This document shows, in pieces, positions 30,094 to 38,995 of a stretch of 64,000 nucleotides of DNA. Numbering within the stretch: the stretch's first letter is position 1; each line of letters begins with the position of its first letter. The stretch is from contig NZ_JACHGU010000003.1 of NCBI RefSeq assembly GCF_014202435.1, forward strand, positions 186,001-250,000. The letters are read 5' to 3'. This DNA comes from Pseudoxanthomonas broegbernensis (GTDB taxonomy: Bacteria; Pseudomonadota; Gammaproteobacteria; Xanthomonadales; Xanthomonadaceae). A program made the position numbers and the translations under genes. The notes beneath the pieces were generated by a model, which saw nothing but the letters and a program-made list of their open reading frames with translations, was not told where the DNA came from and did not search any database.

Positions 30094-31989
30094 CTAGCCC
30101 CCGCCCAGGCGCACGGCGACCTGGTAGGTCAGCAGCGAGGCCAGCCAGGCCAGCACGAACAGGTAGCCGGCCGCGATCGACATCGTCTTCCACGAGCCGG
30201 TCTCGCGCTTGATCGCCGCCCAGGTGGCGATGCATTGCGGCGCGTAGATGAACCACACCAGCAGCGACAGCCCGGTGGCCAGCGACCAGCCGTCGGAGAT
30301 CAGCGGGGTCAGCGCCTGCGCGGCGGCCTCGTCGTTGGCGGCCGACAGCGCGTACACCGTGGCCAGCGAGGACACCGCCACCTCGCGCGCGGCCAGGCCC
30401 GGGATCAGCGCGATGCAGATCTGCCAGTTGAAGCCCAGCGGGGCGAACACCGCCGCCATGGCGTGGCCGATGCGGCCGGCCAGGCTGTAGTCGATGGCCG
30501 GCAGGGTTGCGTCGGCCGGCGCGGCGGGGAACGAGAGCAGCACCCACAGCAGCACGGTCAGGGCGAAGATGATCCCGCCCACGCGCTTGAGGAAGATCAT
30601 GCCGCGCTCCCACAGGCCGATCAGCAGGTCGCGCGGGTGCGGCACGCGGTAGGACGGCAGCTCCAGCATCAGCGGGTGCTCGCCCTTGTCGCGGCGCCAC
30701 TTCTTCATCACCCAAGACACCGCCAGCGCGCTGAGGATGCCGGCCATGTACAGGCCGAACAGCACCAGTCCCTGCAGGTTGAAGCCGCCCCAGACCTCGC
30801 GCGCGGGGATGAACGCGCCGATCAGCAGCGCGTACACCGGCAGCCGCGCCGAGCAGGTCATCAGCGGCGCGACCAGGATCGTGGCCAGGCGGTCGCGCGG
30901 GTCCTGGATACTGCGCGTGGCCATGATCCCGGGGATGGCGCAGGCGAAGCTGGACAGCAGCGGGATGAACGAGCGCCCGGACAGGCCGGCGCGGGCCATC
31001 ATCCGGTCCAGCAGGAACGCCGCGCGCGGCAGGTAGCCCGATTCCTCCAGCGCCAGGATGAAGGCGAACAGGATGAGGATCTGCGGCAGGAACACGATCA
31101 CCCCGCCCAGGCCGGCGATGATGCCGTCCACCAGCAGGCTGGCCAGCGGGCCTTCGCCCATGCGCGCGCCCACCCATTCGCCCAGCGCGCCGGTGGCCGC
31201 CTCGATGGCGTCCATCACCGGCGTGGCCCAGGCGTACACCGCCTGGAAGATCAGGAACATCACCGCCGCCAGGGTCAGCAGGCCGAACAGCGGGTGCAGC
31301 AGCCAGCGGTCCAGCGCATCGTCGATCCTGGCGGTGCGCGCGGGCATGCGCACCGTGGCGGCGATCAGGCGGCGGGTTTCCTCGTGCAGCGCCTGCCCGA
31401 TGCCGGAATCGGAGTCGGAGTCGGAGTCGGCTGGATCGGGCAGCCGCAGCGACGGCGGCCGCAGGTGCCCGGCCAGTTGGTCGATGCGCTCGACCAGTTC
31501 CTGCGCGCCGCGGTGGCGCACGGCCACCGTCTCCACCACCGGCACGCCCAACTCGCGTTCCAGCGCGGCGCGGTCGATGCCGATGCCGCGCCGCCGCGCC
31601 GCGTCGCTCATGTTCAGGGCCACGACCATCGGACGGCCCATCTGCCGCACCTCCAGCACGAAGCGCAGGTGCAGGCGCAGGTTGGTCGCGTCGACCACGC
31701 ATACCAGCAGGTCCGGCGCCGGCTCGCCCGGATAGAAGCCGCGGCACAGGTCGCGGGTGATCGCCTCGTCCAGGCTGGCGGGGTTGAGGCTGTAGGCGCC
31801 GGGCAGGTCGAGCACCGCGTAACTGCGCCCGGAAGCGGACTGCAGCCTGCCTTCCTTGCGCTCGACGGTCACCCCGGCGTAGTTGGCCACCTTCTGCCGG
31901 CTGCCGGTGAGCTGGTTGAACAGCGCGGTCTTGCCGCAATTCGGGTTGCCCAGCAGGGCCAGGCGCAGCGGCTCGGCCTGCGCGCTCAC
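30094..31989 (-). CDS. feoB: Ferrous iron transporter FeoB
   Basis: The inner-membrane Fe(II) permease, 631 residues. The N-terminal GTPase domain has G1 GNPNCGKT, G2/G3 NYAGVTVERKEG and DLPGAYSL, and G4 ALNMSD. It is followed by a short linker with the acidic repeat DSDSDSDSG and then the Gate-core-Gate membrane region (CAIPGIMATRSI and PGLAAREVAVSSLA with its Cys/Gly motifs). The GTG at 31989 overlaps the feoA stop (GTGA), giving MSAQAEPLRLALLGN; the frame is open further upstream but overlaps feoA entirely. Confidence 0.96.
   Translation of the reverse strand: MSAQAEPLRLALLGNPNCGKTALFNQLTGSRQKVANYAGVTVERKEGRLQSASGRSYAVLDLPGAYSLNPASLDEAITRDLCRGFYPGEPAPDLLVCVVDATNLRLHLRFVLEVRQMGRPMVVALNMSDAARRRGIGIDRAALERELGVPVVETVAVRHRGAQELVERIDQLAGHLRPPSLRLPDPADSDSDSDSGIGQALHEETRRLIAATVRMPARTARIDDALDRWLLHPLFGLLTLAAVMFLIFQAVYAWATPVMDAIEAATGALGEWVGARMGEGPLASLLVDGIIAGLGGVIVFLPQILILFAFILALEESGYLPRAAFLLDRMMARAGLSGRSFIPLLSSFACAIPGIMATRSIQDPRDRLATILVAPLMTCSARLPVYALLIGAFIPAREVWGGFNLQGLVLFGLYMAGILSALAVSWVMKKWRRDKGEHPLMLELPSYRVPHPRDLLIGLWERGMIFLKRVGGIIFALTVLLWVLLSFPAAPADATLPAIDYSLAGRIGHAMAAVFAPLGFNWQICIALIPGLAAREVAVSSLATVYALSAANDEAAAQALTPLISDGWSLATGLSLLVWFIYAPQCIATWAAIKRETGSWKTMSIAAGYLFVLAWLASLLTYQVAVRLGGG
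31407..31430. repeat. Hexanucleotide tandem repeat inside feoB
   Basis: TCGGAG repeats three times plus a partial copy (31409-31430), encoding the Asp-Ser run in the linker between the G domain and the membrane part of FeoB. Because the unit is 6 bp, copy-number change would alter linker length without a frameshift. Confidence 0.8.
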
Positions 31990-32240
31990 GCCACCGTCTC
32001 CCGCGCCGGCGGCGCCACCTGGACGCGCGCGGCCTCGCTGCGGCGCAGGGCGAAGCGGGTATAGCCCACCTGGACCAGCAGCGGCTCGGCGCCGAATGGC
32101 CCGCGGGCGACGATTTCCACCTGCTCGCCGGCGACGAAGCCCAGCTCGCGCAGGCGACGGGCGACGGGATCGTTGGGCTGGCGGTCTTCCACGGACTCTA
32201 CGGTGACGGAACGGCGAAGCGGCATGTCGGACAGCAGCAC
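31986..32240 (-). CDS. feoA: Ferrous iron transport protein FeoA
   Basis: An 84-residue SH3-like cytoplasmic protein that supports FeoB. It has the family's VARRLRELGFVAGEQVEIVARGPFGAEPLLVQVGYTRFALRR layout, whose pieces are the RLRELGF turn and the ALRR(S)EA end. The GTG at 32240 has GGAAGA about 6 bases upstream; an ATG at 32225 lacks one. Its stop overlaps the feoB start. A Fur-box-like palindrome and a promoter lie directly upstream (32256-32280). Confidence 0.93.
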   Translation of the reverse strand: MLLSDMPLRRSVTVESVEDRQPNDPVARRLRELGFVAGEQVEIVARGPFGAEPLLVQVGYTRFALRRSEAARVQVAPPARETVA

Positions 32241-32255
32241 GGAGTCTTCCGCTTA

Positions 32256-32280
32256 TCAAGAACTGTTCTCAATTGTATCA
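32256..32280 (-). promoter_or_regulatory. Fur-box-like palindrome over the feoAB promoter
   Basis: On the minus strand TGATACAAT (32280-32272) is an extended -10 element. Overlapping it is TTGAGAACAGTTCTTGA (32272-32256), an imperfect palindrome similar to Fur boxes of the TGAGAATNATTCTCA type. Transcription would start about 25 bp before the feoA GTG, so Fur bound here would block it when iron is sufficient. The family logic is well known; the site itself is inferred by eye. Confidence 0.6.
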
Positions 32281-32399
32281 TCGCCGCCACCGCACTGCCC
32301 GCCGCCGGGCGCCCCTTACCCGTCGTACCGCCGCGCTGCGTCATGGCCGCGGCGGTGGGGGCGGCTATCATCCCGGGCAGCAATCCCCCGGGAGCGATG

Positions 32400-33191
32400 A
32401 TGGCGCAACCACTGCTGATCGAGCACGCAGGCCCGGTGCTGCGCCTGCGCCTGAATCGCCCGCAGTTGCACAACGCCTTCGACGCCGGACTGATCGCCGC
32501 ATTGACCGCCGCACTGCACGCCGCCGGCGTCGACGACGCGGTGCGAGCGGTGGTGCTGGCCGGCGAAGGGCCTTCGTTCTCGGCCGGCGCGGACCTGCAA
32601 TGGATGCGCGGCATGGCCGCCGCCAGCCAGGACGCCAACCGCGCCGATGCACTGGAGCTGGCGCGGCTGATGCGCACCCTGGACGAACTGCCCAAGCCGA
32701 CCATTGCCCGCGTCCAGGGGCCGGCCTTCGGTGGCGGCGTGGGCCTGGTGGCCTGCTGCGACATCGCCATCGGCGCGCCGCAGGCCCGCTTCGGCCTGAC
32801 CGAGGTGCGCCTGGGCCTGCTGCCGGCGGTGATCTCGCCGTACGTGGTCGCGGCCATCGGGCCGCGCCAGGCGCGGCGCTGGTTCGCCACCGGCGAGGCG
32901 TTCGACGCCGACACCGCCCTGCGCCTGGGCCTGCTGCACCAGGTCGTGGCCGCCGAGGACCTGGACCAGGCGGTCGCCGCCCAGCTCGCCCTGCTCGACC
33001 GCGCCGCGCCGCGCGCCGCCGCCGCCGCCAAGGCCCTGGTGCGCGACGCCGCCCCCGGGGCCGACGCCACCGCGCAGGACCGCGCCAACGCCGACCTGAT
33101 CGCGCGCTTGCGCGTTTCCGCGGAAGGCCAGGAAGGGCTGGCGGCGTTCCTGGAAAAGCGTCCGCCGGCCTGGGCCGGTCCCCGGGAGTAG
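32400..33191 (+). CDS. liuC: Enoyl-CoA hydratase, probable methylglutaconyl-CoA hydratase
   Basis: A 263-residue crotonase-fold enzyme, probably hydrating 3-methylglutaconyl-CoA to HMG-CoA in leucine breakdown. Oxyanion-hole segments are AGEGPSFSAGADLQWM and QGPAFGGGVGLVACCDIAI, and the acidic residue lies in GLTEVRLGLLP. The start is taken at the second of two adjacent ATGs, since GGAG ends 5 bases before it. It is followed after 4 bp by mccA and then mvaB, which sets the pathway role. Confidence 0.9.
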   Translation: MAQPLLIEHAGPVLRLRLNRPQLHNAFDAGLIAALTAALHAAGVDDAVRAVVLAGEGPSFSAGADLQWMRGMAAASQDANRADALELARLMRTLDELPKPTIARVQGPAFGGGVGLVACCDIAIGAPQARFGLTEVRLGLLPAVISPYVVAAIGPRQARRWFATGEAFDADTALRLGLLHQVVAAEDLDQAVAAQLALLDRAAPRAAAAAKALVRDAAPGADATAQDRANADLIARLRVSAEGQEGLAAFLEKRPPAWAGPRE

Positions 33192-33195
33192 GCCG

Positions 33196-35241
33196 ATGGC
33201 GACGCTCGAACGTGCCGGTCCCGCCGCCGCCGGCCCCGCGGCGGGCATGTTCGGCAAGGTCCTCATCGCCAACCGCGGCGAGATCGCCTGCCGCGTCATC
33301 CGCACCTGCCGCCGCCTGGGCATCGCCACGGTGGCGGTGTACTCGCAGGCCGACGCCGGCGCGCTACACGTGCGCCTGGCCGACGAGGCCCACTGCATCG
33401 GCGGCCCCGCCCCGGCCGACAGCTACCTGCGCGGCGAGGCGGTGATCCAGGCCGCGTTGCGCAGCGGCGCGCAGGCGATCCACCCGGGCTACGGCTTCCT
33501 GTCGGAGAACGCGGACTTCGCCGAGGCGGTGCACGCGGCCGGGCTGGCGTTCATCGGCCCGCGCGCCGAATCGATGCGGCGCATGGGCAGCAAGGCCGGC
33601 GCCAAGCAGTTGATGGCGCAGGCGGGCGTGCCGGTGGTGCCCGGCTACAACGGCGAGGACCAGTCGCCGGACACCCTCGCGCGCGAGGCCGCGCGCACCG
33701 GCTTCCCGCTGATGGTCAAGGCCGCCCACGGCGGCGGCGGCAAGGGCATGCGCGTGGTCCACCGCGCGGAGGACTTCGCCGCGGCGCTGGAGAGCTGCCA
33801 GCGCGAGGCGCGCAACGCCTTCGGCCGCGACCGCGTGCTGCTGGAACGCTACGTGGCCTCGCCCCGGCACATCGAGGTGCAGGTGTTCGGCGACCGCCAC
33901 GGCAACCTGATCCACCTCAACGAGCGCGAATGCTCGGCCCAGCGCCGCTACCAGAAGGTGCTGGAGGAATCGCCCTCGCCCTTCCTCACCCCGGAACTGC
34001 GCCGGGCCATGGGCGAGGCGGCGGTGGCCGCCGCGCGCACGATCGACTACGTCAACGCCGGCACGGTCGAGTTCATCGTCGATCCGGACGGCGGCTTCTA
34101 TTTCATGGAGATCAACACCCGGCTGCAGGTCGAACACCCGGTCACCGAGATGGTCGCCGGCCTGGACCTGGTCGAGTGGCAGTTGCGCGTGGCCGCCGGC
34201 GAGCCGCTGCCGCTGGCCCAGGAACAGGTACCGCGGCACGGCCACGCGATCGAGGTGCGCCTCTACGCAGAGGACGCCGATGCCGGCTTCCTGCCCGCAT
34301 CGGGCACCCTGCGCGCGCTGGAGCTGCCGCCGCCGTCACCGCAGGTGCGCATCGACGCGGGCGTGGAGGCCGGCGACACCGTCACCGTGTTCTACGACCC
34401 GATGATCGCCAAGCTCGTCGTCCACGATGCCGACCGGCCGCGCGCGCTGGCACGGCTGCGCCAGGCGCTGGCGCAGTGCCACGTCGCCGGGCCGAAGACC
34501 AACCTGGCCTTCCTCGAAGCGCTGGCGCGGCATCCGGCCGTGGTCGAGGGCCGGATCGACACCGGCTACCTGGACCGGCACCTGGACGAATTCCTCGACG
34601 CCGCCGCGCCGGTGCCCGCGCCCCTGCTCGCCGCCGCGGGCGCCGCCTGGCTGCTGCGGCTGCAGGCCGGCGAAGCCGCCGCCGCCGGCGACCCGCACTC
34701 GCCCTGGGCGGTGGCCGACGGCTGGCGCCTGCATGGCCGCGCCGTCCGCCGGCTGCGCCTGCAGGCCGGCGACGCCGTCCATGCGCTGGCCGCCAGCGGC
34801 CACGGCGGCGACTGGAAGGCGACGGTCGACGGCGGCGATGTACAAGCCATCGACGACGCCAGGCTTTCGGGCACGGCGCTGGACCTGCGCATCGACGGAC
34901 AGGCTCGCCGGCTGGCCGCGCGCTTCGACGGCGATACCCTGGAACTGCACGACGGCACGCGCCGCCTGCCGGTACGCTTGCTGCCGCCCGAGCAGGCCGG
35001 CGGCGGCGCCGACCCGGCCGGCGACGGCCGCGTGCTGGCGCCGATGCCGGGCAAGGTGGCCATGCTCCTGGCCGCCGCCGGCCAGGCGGTGCAGGCCGGC
35101 CAGCCGCTGCTGGTGATGGAGGCGATGAAGATGGAATTGACGATCAAGTCCCCGCGCGACGGCGTGGTATCGGACCTGCGCGCGGCCGCCGGCGACTTCG
35201 TCGAGGCCGATACCGTGCTCGCCATCGTGGCGGAAGCCTGA
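33196..35241 (+). CDS. mccA: Methylcrotonyl-CoA carboxylase, biotin-containing (alpha) subunit
   Basis: The 681-residue alpha subunit (LiuD) with biotin carboxylase and biotin carrier parts. Seen are the N-terminal KVLIANRGEIACRVIRT, the ATP-grasp glycine loop KAAHGGGGKGMRVV, EINTRLQVEHPVTEM, and the C-terminal biotinylation motif VMEAMKMEL with Lys near 645. It starts 4 bp after liuC; a start at MFGKVLIAN, 17 codons in, is possible and closer to the family norm, but no ribosome binding site precedes it. Functions with MccB, encoded at 26712. Confidence 0.95.
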   Translation: MATLERAGPAAAGPAAGMFGKVLIANRGEIACRVIRTCRRLGIATVAVYSQADAGALHVRLADEAHCIGGPAPADSYLRGEAVIQAALRSGAQAIHPGYGFLSENADFAEAVHAAGLAFIGPRAESMRRMGSKAGAKQLMAQAGVPVVPGYNGEDQSPDTLAREAARTGFPLMVKAAHGGGGKGMRVVHRAEDFAAALESCQREARNAFGRDRVLLERYVASPRHIEVQVFGDRHGNLIHLNERECSAQRRYQKVLEESPSPFLTPELRRAMGEAAVAAARTIDYVNAGTVEFIVDPDGGFYFMEINTRLQVEHPVTEMVAGLDLVEWQLRVAAGEPLPLAQEQVPRHGHAIEVRLYAEDADAGFLPASGTLRALELPPPSPQVRIDAGVEAGDTVTVFYDPMIAKLVVHDADRPRALARLRQALAQCHVAGPKTNLAFLEALARHPAVVEGRIDTGYLDRHLDEFLDAAAPVPAPLLAAAGAAWLLRLQAGEAAAAGDPHSPWAVADGWRLHGRAVRRLRLQAGDAVHALAASGHGGDWKATVDGGDVQAIDDARLSGTALDLRIDGQARRLAARFDGDTLELHDGTRRLPVRLLPPEQAGGGADPAGDGRVLAPMPGKVAMLLAAAGQAVQAGQPLLVMEAMKMELTIKSPRDGVVSDLRAAAGDFVEADTVLAIVAEA

Positions 35242-35244
35242 GCG

Positions 35245-36138
35245 ATGGCCGACTTCGTCCGCATCGTCGAGGTCGCCCCGCGCGACGGACTGCAGAACGA
35301 GGCCCGGCACGTGGCCACCGCCGACAAGATTGCGCTGGTGGACCGCCTGTCGGCCACCGGCCTGCGCAGCATTGAGGCCACCAGCTTCGTCAGCCCCAGG
35401 TGGGTGCCGCAACTGGCCGACGCGGCCGAGGTGATGGCCGGCATCGTACGTCGCCCGGGCGTGTCCTACCCGGTGCTGGTGCCCAACGAGCAGGGCTACG
35501 CGCGCGCGCGCGCCGCCGGCGCCGAGGAGGTGGCGGTGTTCACCGCCGCTTCCGAAGCGTTCGCCCGCAAGAACATCAACGCCTCCATCGATACGTCGAT
35601 CGACCGCTTCGCCCCGGTGCTGGCGCGGGCCGCGCGCGACGGCGTGCGCGTGCGCGGCTACGTCTCCACCGTGCTGGGCTGCCCCTACCAGGGCGAGGTG
35701 CCGCTGACCGAGGTGGTCCGCGTGGCCCGGCGCCTGCACGCCATGGGCTGCTACGAGATCTCGCTGGGCGATACCATCGGCGTGGGCACCCCGCGCAAGG
35801 CGCGGGCGATGCTGCGGGCAGTGGCCGCCGAGGTGCCGATGGCGGCGCTGGCGGTGCATTTCCACGATACCTACGGGCAGGCGCTGGCCAACGTGGCCGC
35901 CTGCGTCGAGGCCGGGGTGCGGGTGGCCGACTCGGCCGTAGCCGGCACCGGCGGCTGCCCCTACGCGCGCGGCGCCAGCGGCAACGCCGCCAGCGAGGAC
36001 CTGGTGTACATGCTGCACGGCATGGGCATCGACACCGGCATCGACCTGGAGGCACTGGCCGAGACCGGCCGCTGGCTCGCCGCGCGCCTGGGCCGGCCCA
36101 CCGGCAGCAAGGCCGGCCAGGCGCTGGCCCACGCCTGA
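35245..36138 (+). CDS. mvaB: Hydroxymethylglutaryl-CoA lyase
   Basis: Splits HMG-CoA into acetoacetate and acetyl-CoA, the last step of leucine breakdown (LiuE). The 297-residue TIM barrel begins VEVAPRDGLQNEA with the metal-binding Asp and has the active-site signature VAGTGGCPYARGASGN with the catalytic cysteine; the usual VAGLGGCPYA has Leu where this has Thr. HFHDTYGQALANV carries metal-ligand histidines. ATG is 3 bp after the mccA stop, so liuC-mccA-mvaB form one operon. Confidence 0.95.
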   Translation: MADFVRIVEVAPRDGLQNEARHVATADKIALVDRLSATGLRSIEATSFVSPRWVPQLADAAEVMAGIVRRPGVSYPVLVPNEQGYARARAAGAEEVAVFTAASEAFARKNINASIDTSIDRFAPVLARAARDGVRVRGYVSTVLGCPYQGEVPLTEVVRVARRLHAMGCYEISLGDTIGVGTPRKARAMLRAVAAEVPMAALAVHFHDTYGQALANVAACVEAGVRVADSAVAGTGGCPYARGASGNAASEDLVYMLHGMGIDTGIDLEALAETGRWLAARLGRPTGSKAGQALAHA

Positions 36139-36301
36139 AGGCGGTCGACGGCCGCTACCTCATCGGCAAGCGACCATCGGGCGATGGCGCGGCGCTCCGG
36201 CCGCACGGAATCCGCCGCGCGTCCATCCAGCCCGCGGCGACCGGGCCAGCATGCACGGCGCCACCGCCTGCCCGCTCGCCGCCGATGCACGCCCGCAAGC
36301 T

Positions 36302-37501
36302 TCAGGCCACCGCCGGCAATGCGGCGATCTCGGCCGCGAGCAGCTCGCCCAGCACCTTGATCCCGGCGTCGATCTTCTCGCCGGGCACGGTGACGAAGGA
36401 CAGGCGCAAGGTGTTGGCGCGCGGCTCGATGGCGTAGAACGGCGCCCCCGGCACGAAGGCCACGTTGCGCTCCACCGCCTTGGCCAGCAGCACGCCGCTG
36501 TCCAGGCCCTCGGGCAACTCGACCCAGATGAACATGCCGCCCTCGGGGCGGTTCCAGCGCGCCTGCGGCGGGAACTCGCGCTCCAGCGCGGCCAGCATGC
36601 GCTCGCACTGCTGCGCGTAGAGGCTGCGGATGGAGGGGATGTGCGCGTCGAGGAAGCCGTCCCGCAGCGCCTCGTGGACGATGCGCTGCGAGAACGAGGG
36701 CGTGTGCAGGTCCGCGGCCTGCTTGGCCTGGACCATCTTGGCGTGCACCTGCTCCGGCGCGACCACGTAGCCCAGGCGCAGGCCCGGCGCCAGCACCTTG
36801 GAGAACGAGCCCATGTAGATCACCCCGTCGGGGTTCATCGACAGCAGGCTGGGCAGGGCCTCGCCGCCGTAGGACAGCTCGCCGTAGGGATCGTCCTCCA
36901 CCAGCGGCACGCCCGCCTCGGCAGCCAGCGCCACCAGCGCCTCGCGTCGCGCCAGCGGCATCCGCCGGCCGGTGGGGTTCTGGAAGTTGGGCAGGCAGTA
37001 GAGGAAGCGCGCGCCGGACAGCCGCGCGGCGTCCAGCGCATCGGTGACGATGCCCTGGGCGTCGGCGGGCAGCGCGCCGAACCGCGGCGAGAACAGCGAG
37101 AACGCCTGCAGCGCGCCCAGGTAGCTGGGCGTCTCCACCAGCACCTTGCTGCCCTCGTCGATCAGCACCTTGCCCAGCAGGTCCAGGCCCTGCTGCGAGC
37201 CGGTGGTGATCAGCACCCGCGAAGCGGGAATGGCGGCGCCGGGGCGGCTCAGGCGCGCGGCAACCCATTCGCGCAGCGGCGCGAAGCCTTCCGTGGGGCC
37301 GTACTGCAGCGCCGCGTGCGGTGCCTCGCGCAGCACCTTCTCGGTGGCCTCACGCATGCGCTCGACCGGGAAGGTGGCCGGTGACGGCAGGCCGCCGGCG
37401 AAGGAAACGACTTCGGGGCGCTCGGTGATCTTGAGGATCTCGCGGATGGCCGAGCTGGTCAGCGCCCGGGCGCGCCCGGACAGGACGAATTGGGTAGACA
37501 T
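36302..37501 (-). CDS. PLP-dependent aminotransferase (2-aminoadipate/aromatic type)
   Basis: A 399-residue fold type I aminotransferase of the LysN/ARO8-like group. It has FAGGLPSPATFP, QYGPTEGFAPLREW, ITTGSQQGLDLLGKVLIDEG, NFQNPTGRRMP, DDPYGELSYGG and the PLP lysine in GSFSKVLAPGLRLGY. The start is at MSTQFVLSGRA (37501), where family similarity begins. Such enzymes transfer amino groups from 2-aminoadipate, aromatic or branched-chain amino acids; which of these applies is open. It is convergent with the mvaB operon. Confidence 0.9.
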   Translation of the reverse strand: MSTQFVLSGRARALTSSAIREILKITERPEVVSFAGGLPSPATFPVERMREATEKVLREAPHAALQYGPTEGFAPLREWVAARLSRPGAAIPASRVLITTGSQQGLDLLGKVLIDEGSKVLVETPSYLGALQAFSLFSPRFGALPADAQGIVTDALDAARLSGARFLYCLPNFQNPTGRRMPLARREALVALAAEAGVPLVEDDPYGELSYGGEALPSLLSMNPDGVIYMGSFSKVLAPGLRLGYVVAPEQVHAKMVQAKQAADLHTPSFSQRIVHEALRDGFLDAHIPSIRSLYAQQCERMLAALEREFPPQARWNRPEGGMFIWVELPEGLDSGVLLAKAVERNVAFVPGAPFYAIEPRANTLRLSFVTVPGEKIDAGIKVLGELLAAEIAALPAVA

Positions 37502-37643
37502 GGCCGCATTGTACCGGGCCGTCCCCACCCGGACGCGGCCCCGGGCGGCGGCGAGGCCACCAAATTTTCACGCCGTTTCAACGTCGCCTTACCGGGTGGC
37601 GGAAACAATCGGTTCCCGTACCGCACGGAAAAAGGAGGTCGCC

Positions 37644-37826
37644 ATGTCCTTCCGCCAGTTCCCCGCCACCGGCGACGACGGCAACGCCTACATCATCATC
37701 GAGTTCCACGAGGAGCGCGACGGGAAGGCCTCGCTGCGCTACGAACTGGCCGATGGGCAGCGCCTGCAGCGCGATGCCAAGCGCTTCTCCAACGCCGACG
37801 GCACCCTGGTGCTGACCGCCGATTGA
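37644..37826 (+). CDS. Conserved-looking 60-residue hypothetical protein
   Basis: A short gene with an unusually good ribosome binding site, AAAGGAGGTC four bases before the ATG. The product MSFRQFPATGDDGNAYIIII-like start alternates hydrophobic and polar residues and suggests a small beta-sheet protein (NAYIIIEFHEERDG, ASLRYELADGQRLQRD). No signal, membrane helix or cysteine is present. I do not recognise a family. It lies between divergent-facing aminotransferase and convergent tyrA. Confidence 0.7.
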   Translation: MSFRQFPATGDDGNAYIIIEFHEERDGKASLRYELADGQRLQRDAKRFSNADGTLVLTAD

Positions 37827-37861
37827 TCGAGAGCGGCCGGGGCGGCCGCCGGCGGTTCCAT

Positions 37862-38995
37862 TCAGGGGCTTTCGAGCACCCGTCCCAGGCCGTCGCGGTC
37901 GATCTCCGCCGCCGCCGCGCGCAGCGTGTCCACGTCGGCGCCGTCCTCGAAGCCGATGCGGAAATGCACCTCGCCGGCCGGCGTGCGCGAGGAGTGGATC
38001 GAGGACAGGCTGATGCCGTGCCGCTCGAATACGTGCAGCAGGGTGCGCAGCGAGCCGGCCCGGTCCGCGGGCAGGTGCACGCTCAGGGAGCGGGTTTCGG
38101 TCAGGTCGGCCAGCAGGTAGCCGACCCGCTCGAAGGTGTAGCTGCCGTCGGCCATCGCCGCCTCGCCCCACACCTGGCGGTTGCCGTCCAGGTACTGCGC
38201 GCGGAACTCGGCCCGGGCCGCCTCGTCGCCGCGTTCGACCAGGCCCTGCAGGCCTGCGATCTGCGCCGCCAGCCGGGCCAGCATCTCGCCGGTGTGTGGG
38301 TTGCAGAACTGGATGTCCGCGTAGATCTCCGGGTTCAGCGAGAGGATGCGCGCGGTCACCGCTGCGTCCATCTCGAAGCCGATCGAGCGGTACGGCATCA
38401 GCGCCGCCGGGCCGCCCAGCTCGCCGGCGAAGCTGCGCAGCACCCCCGCCTGGCCCAGGTGGGTGGCGTGCACCATGGCCTGGACCAGCGCCATCACCCG
38501 GTCGTGGTGCGCGGGCGCGGCGCGCACGTACTCGCCCTGCAGCGCGTCCAGCAGTTCCTGCAGCCACGGCCGCCAGGCGGCCAGGCGCGCCTCGCAGACC
38601 ACCACCACGCGCCCCTTCAGGGTGGGCGTCTTCAGCGGCGCGGTCATCGGGTGCAGGCCCACCACCTCGGCCTGCGAGGCCAGCATCGCCTCCACCGGCA
38701 TCTGCTTGAGCGAGGTGATGTCCAGCCACAGCCGGCCGCGTTCGCGCCCGGCCGAGCGGGCGACGTAGTCGGCGATCAGCCCCGGGGTGTGCCGGATCGG
38801 CGTGGCGAACACCAGTACCTGGGCCTGGTCGAGCAGGCGCTCGGGCGGGTCGCTGCCGGGGTCGGCCGGGTCATGGCCCAGCACCCGCAGGCCCATGCGC
38901 TGCTCGAAGAAGCGGCGCAGCCAGCGGCCGTAGGCGCCGTCGCTGCCCACGATGCCCACCACCGGTGTCTGCGCGGCCTCCCGCACGGTGCTCAA
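37862..38995 (-). CDS. tyrA: Prephenate dehydrogenase with ACT domain
   Basis: Converts prephenate to 4-hydroxyphenylpyruvate in tyrosine synthesis. The NAD-binding N-terminus is VVGIVGSDGAYGRWLRRFF. The middle has GLHPMTAPLKTPTLKGRVVVV and HATHLGQAGVLRSFA. The C-terminal 80 residues form an ACT domain (LSVHLPADRAGSLRTLLHVF, ISLSSIHSSRT) for feedback control. The start is uncertain: the TTG at 38995 overlaps the pdxY stop as TTGA, in the style of this genome, while the GTG at 38986 would be 3 codons shorter. Confidence 0.92.
   Translation of the reverse strand: MSTVREAAQTPVVGIVGSDGAYGRWLRRFFEQRMGLRVLGHDPADPGSDPPERLLDQAQVLVFATPIRHTPGLIADYVARSAGRERGRLWLDITSLKQMPVEAMLASQAEVVGLHPMTAPLKTPTLKGRVVVVCEARLAAWRPWLQELLDALQGEYVRAAPAHHDRVMALVQAMVHATHLGQAGVLRSFAGELGGPAALMPYRSIGFEMDAAVTARILSLNPEIYADIQFCNPHTGEMLARLAAQIAGLQGLVERGDEAARAEFRAQYLDGNRQVWGEAAMADGSYTFERVGYLLADLTETRSLSVHLPADRAGSLRTLLHVFERHGISLSSIHSSRTPAGEVHFRIGFEDGADVDTLRAAAAEIDRDGLGRVLESP

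Noticed and set aside
31407-31430. Short CRISPR-like or variable repeat array
   Set aside because: The repeat is a 6-bp in-frame tandem inside feoB with no spacers.
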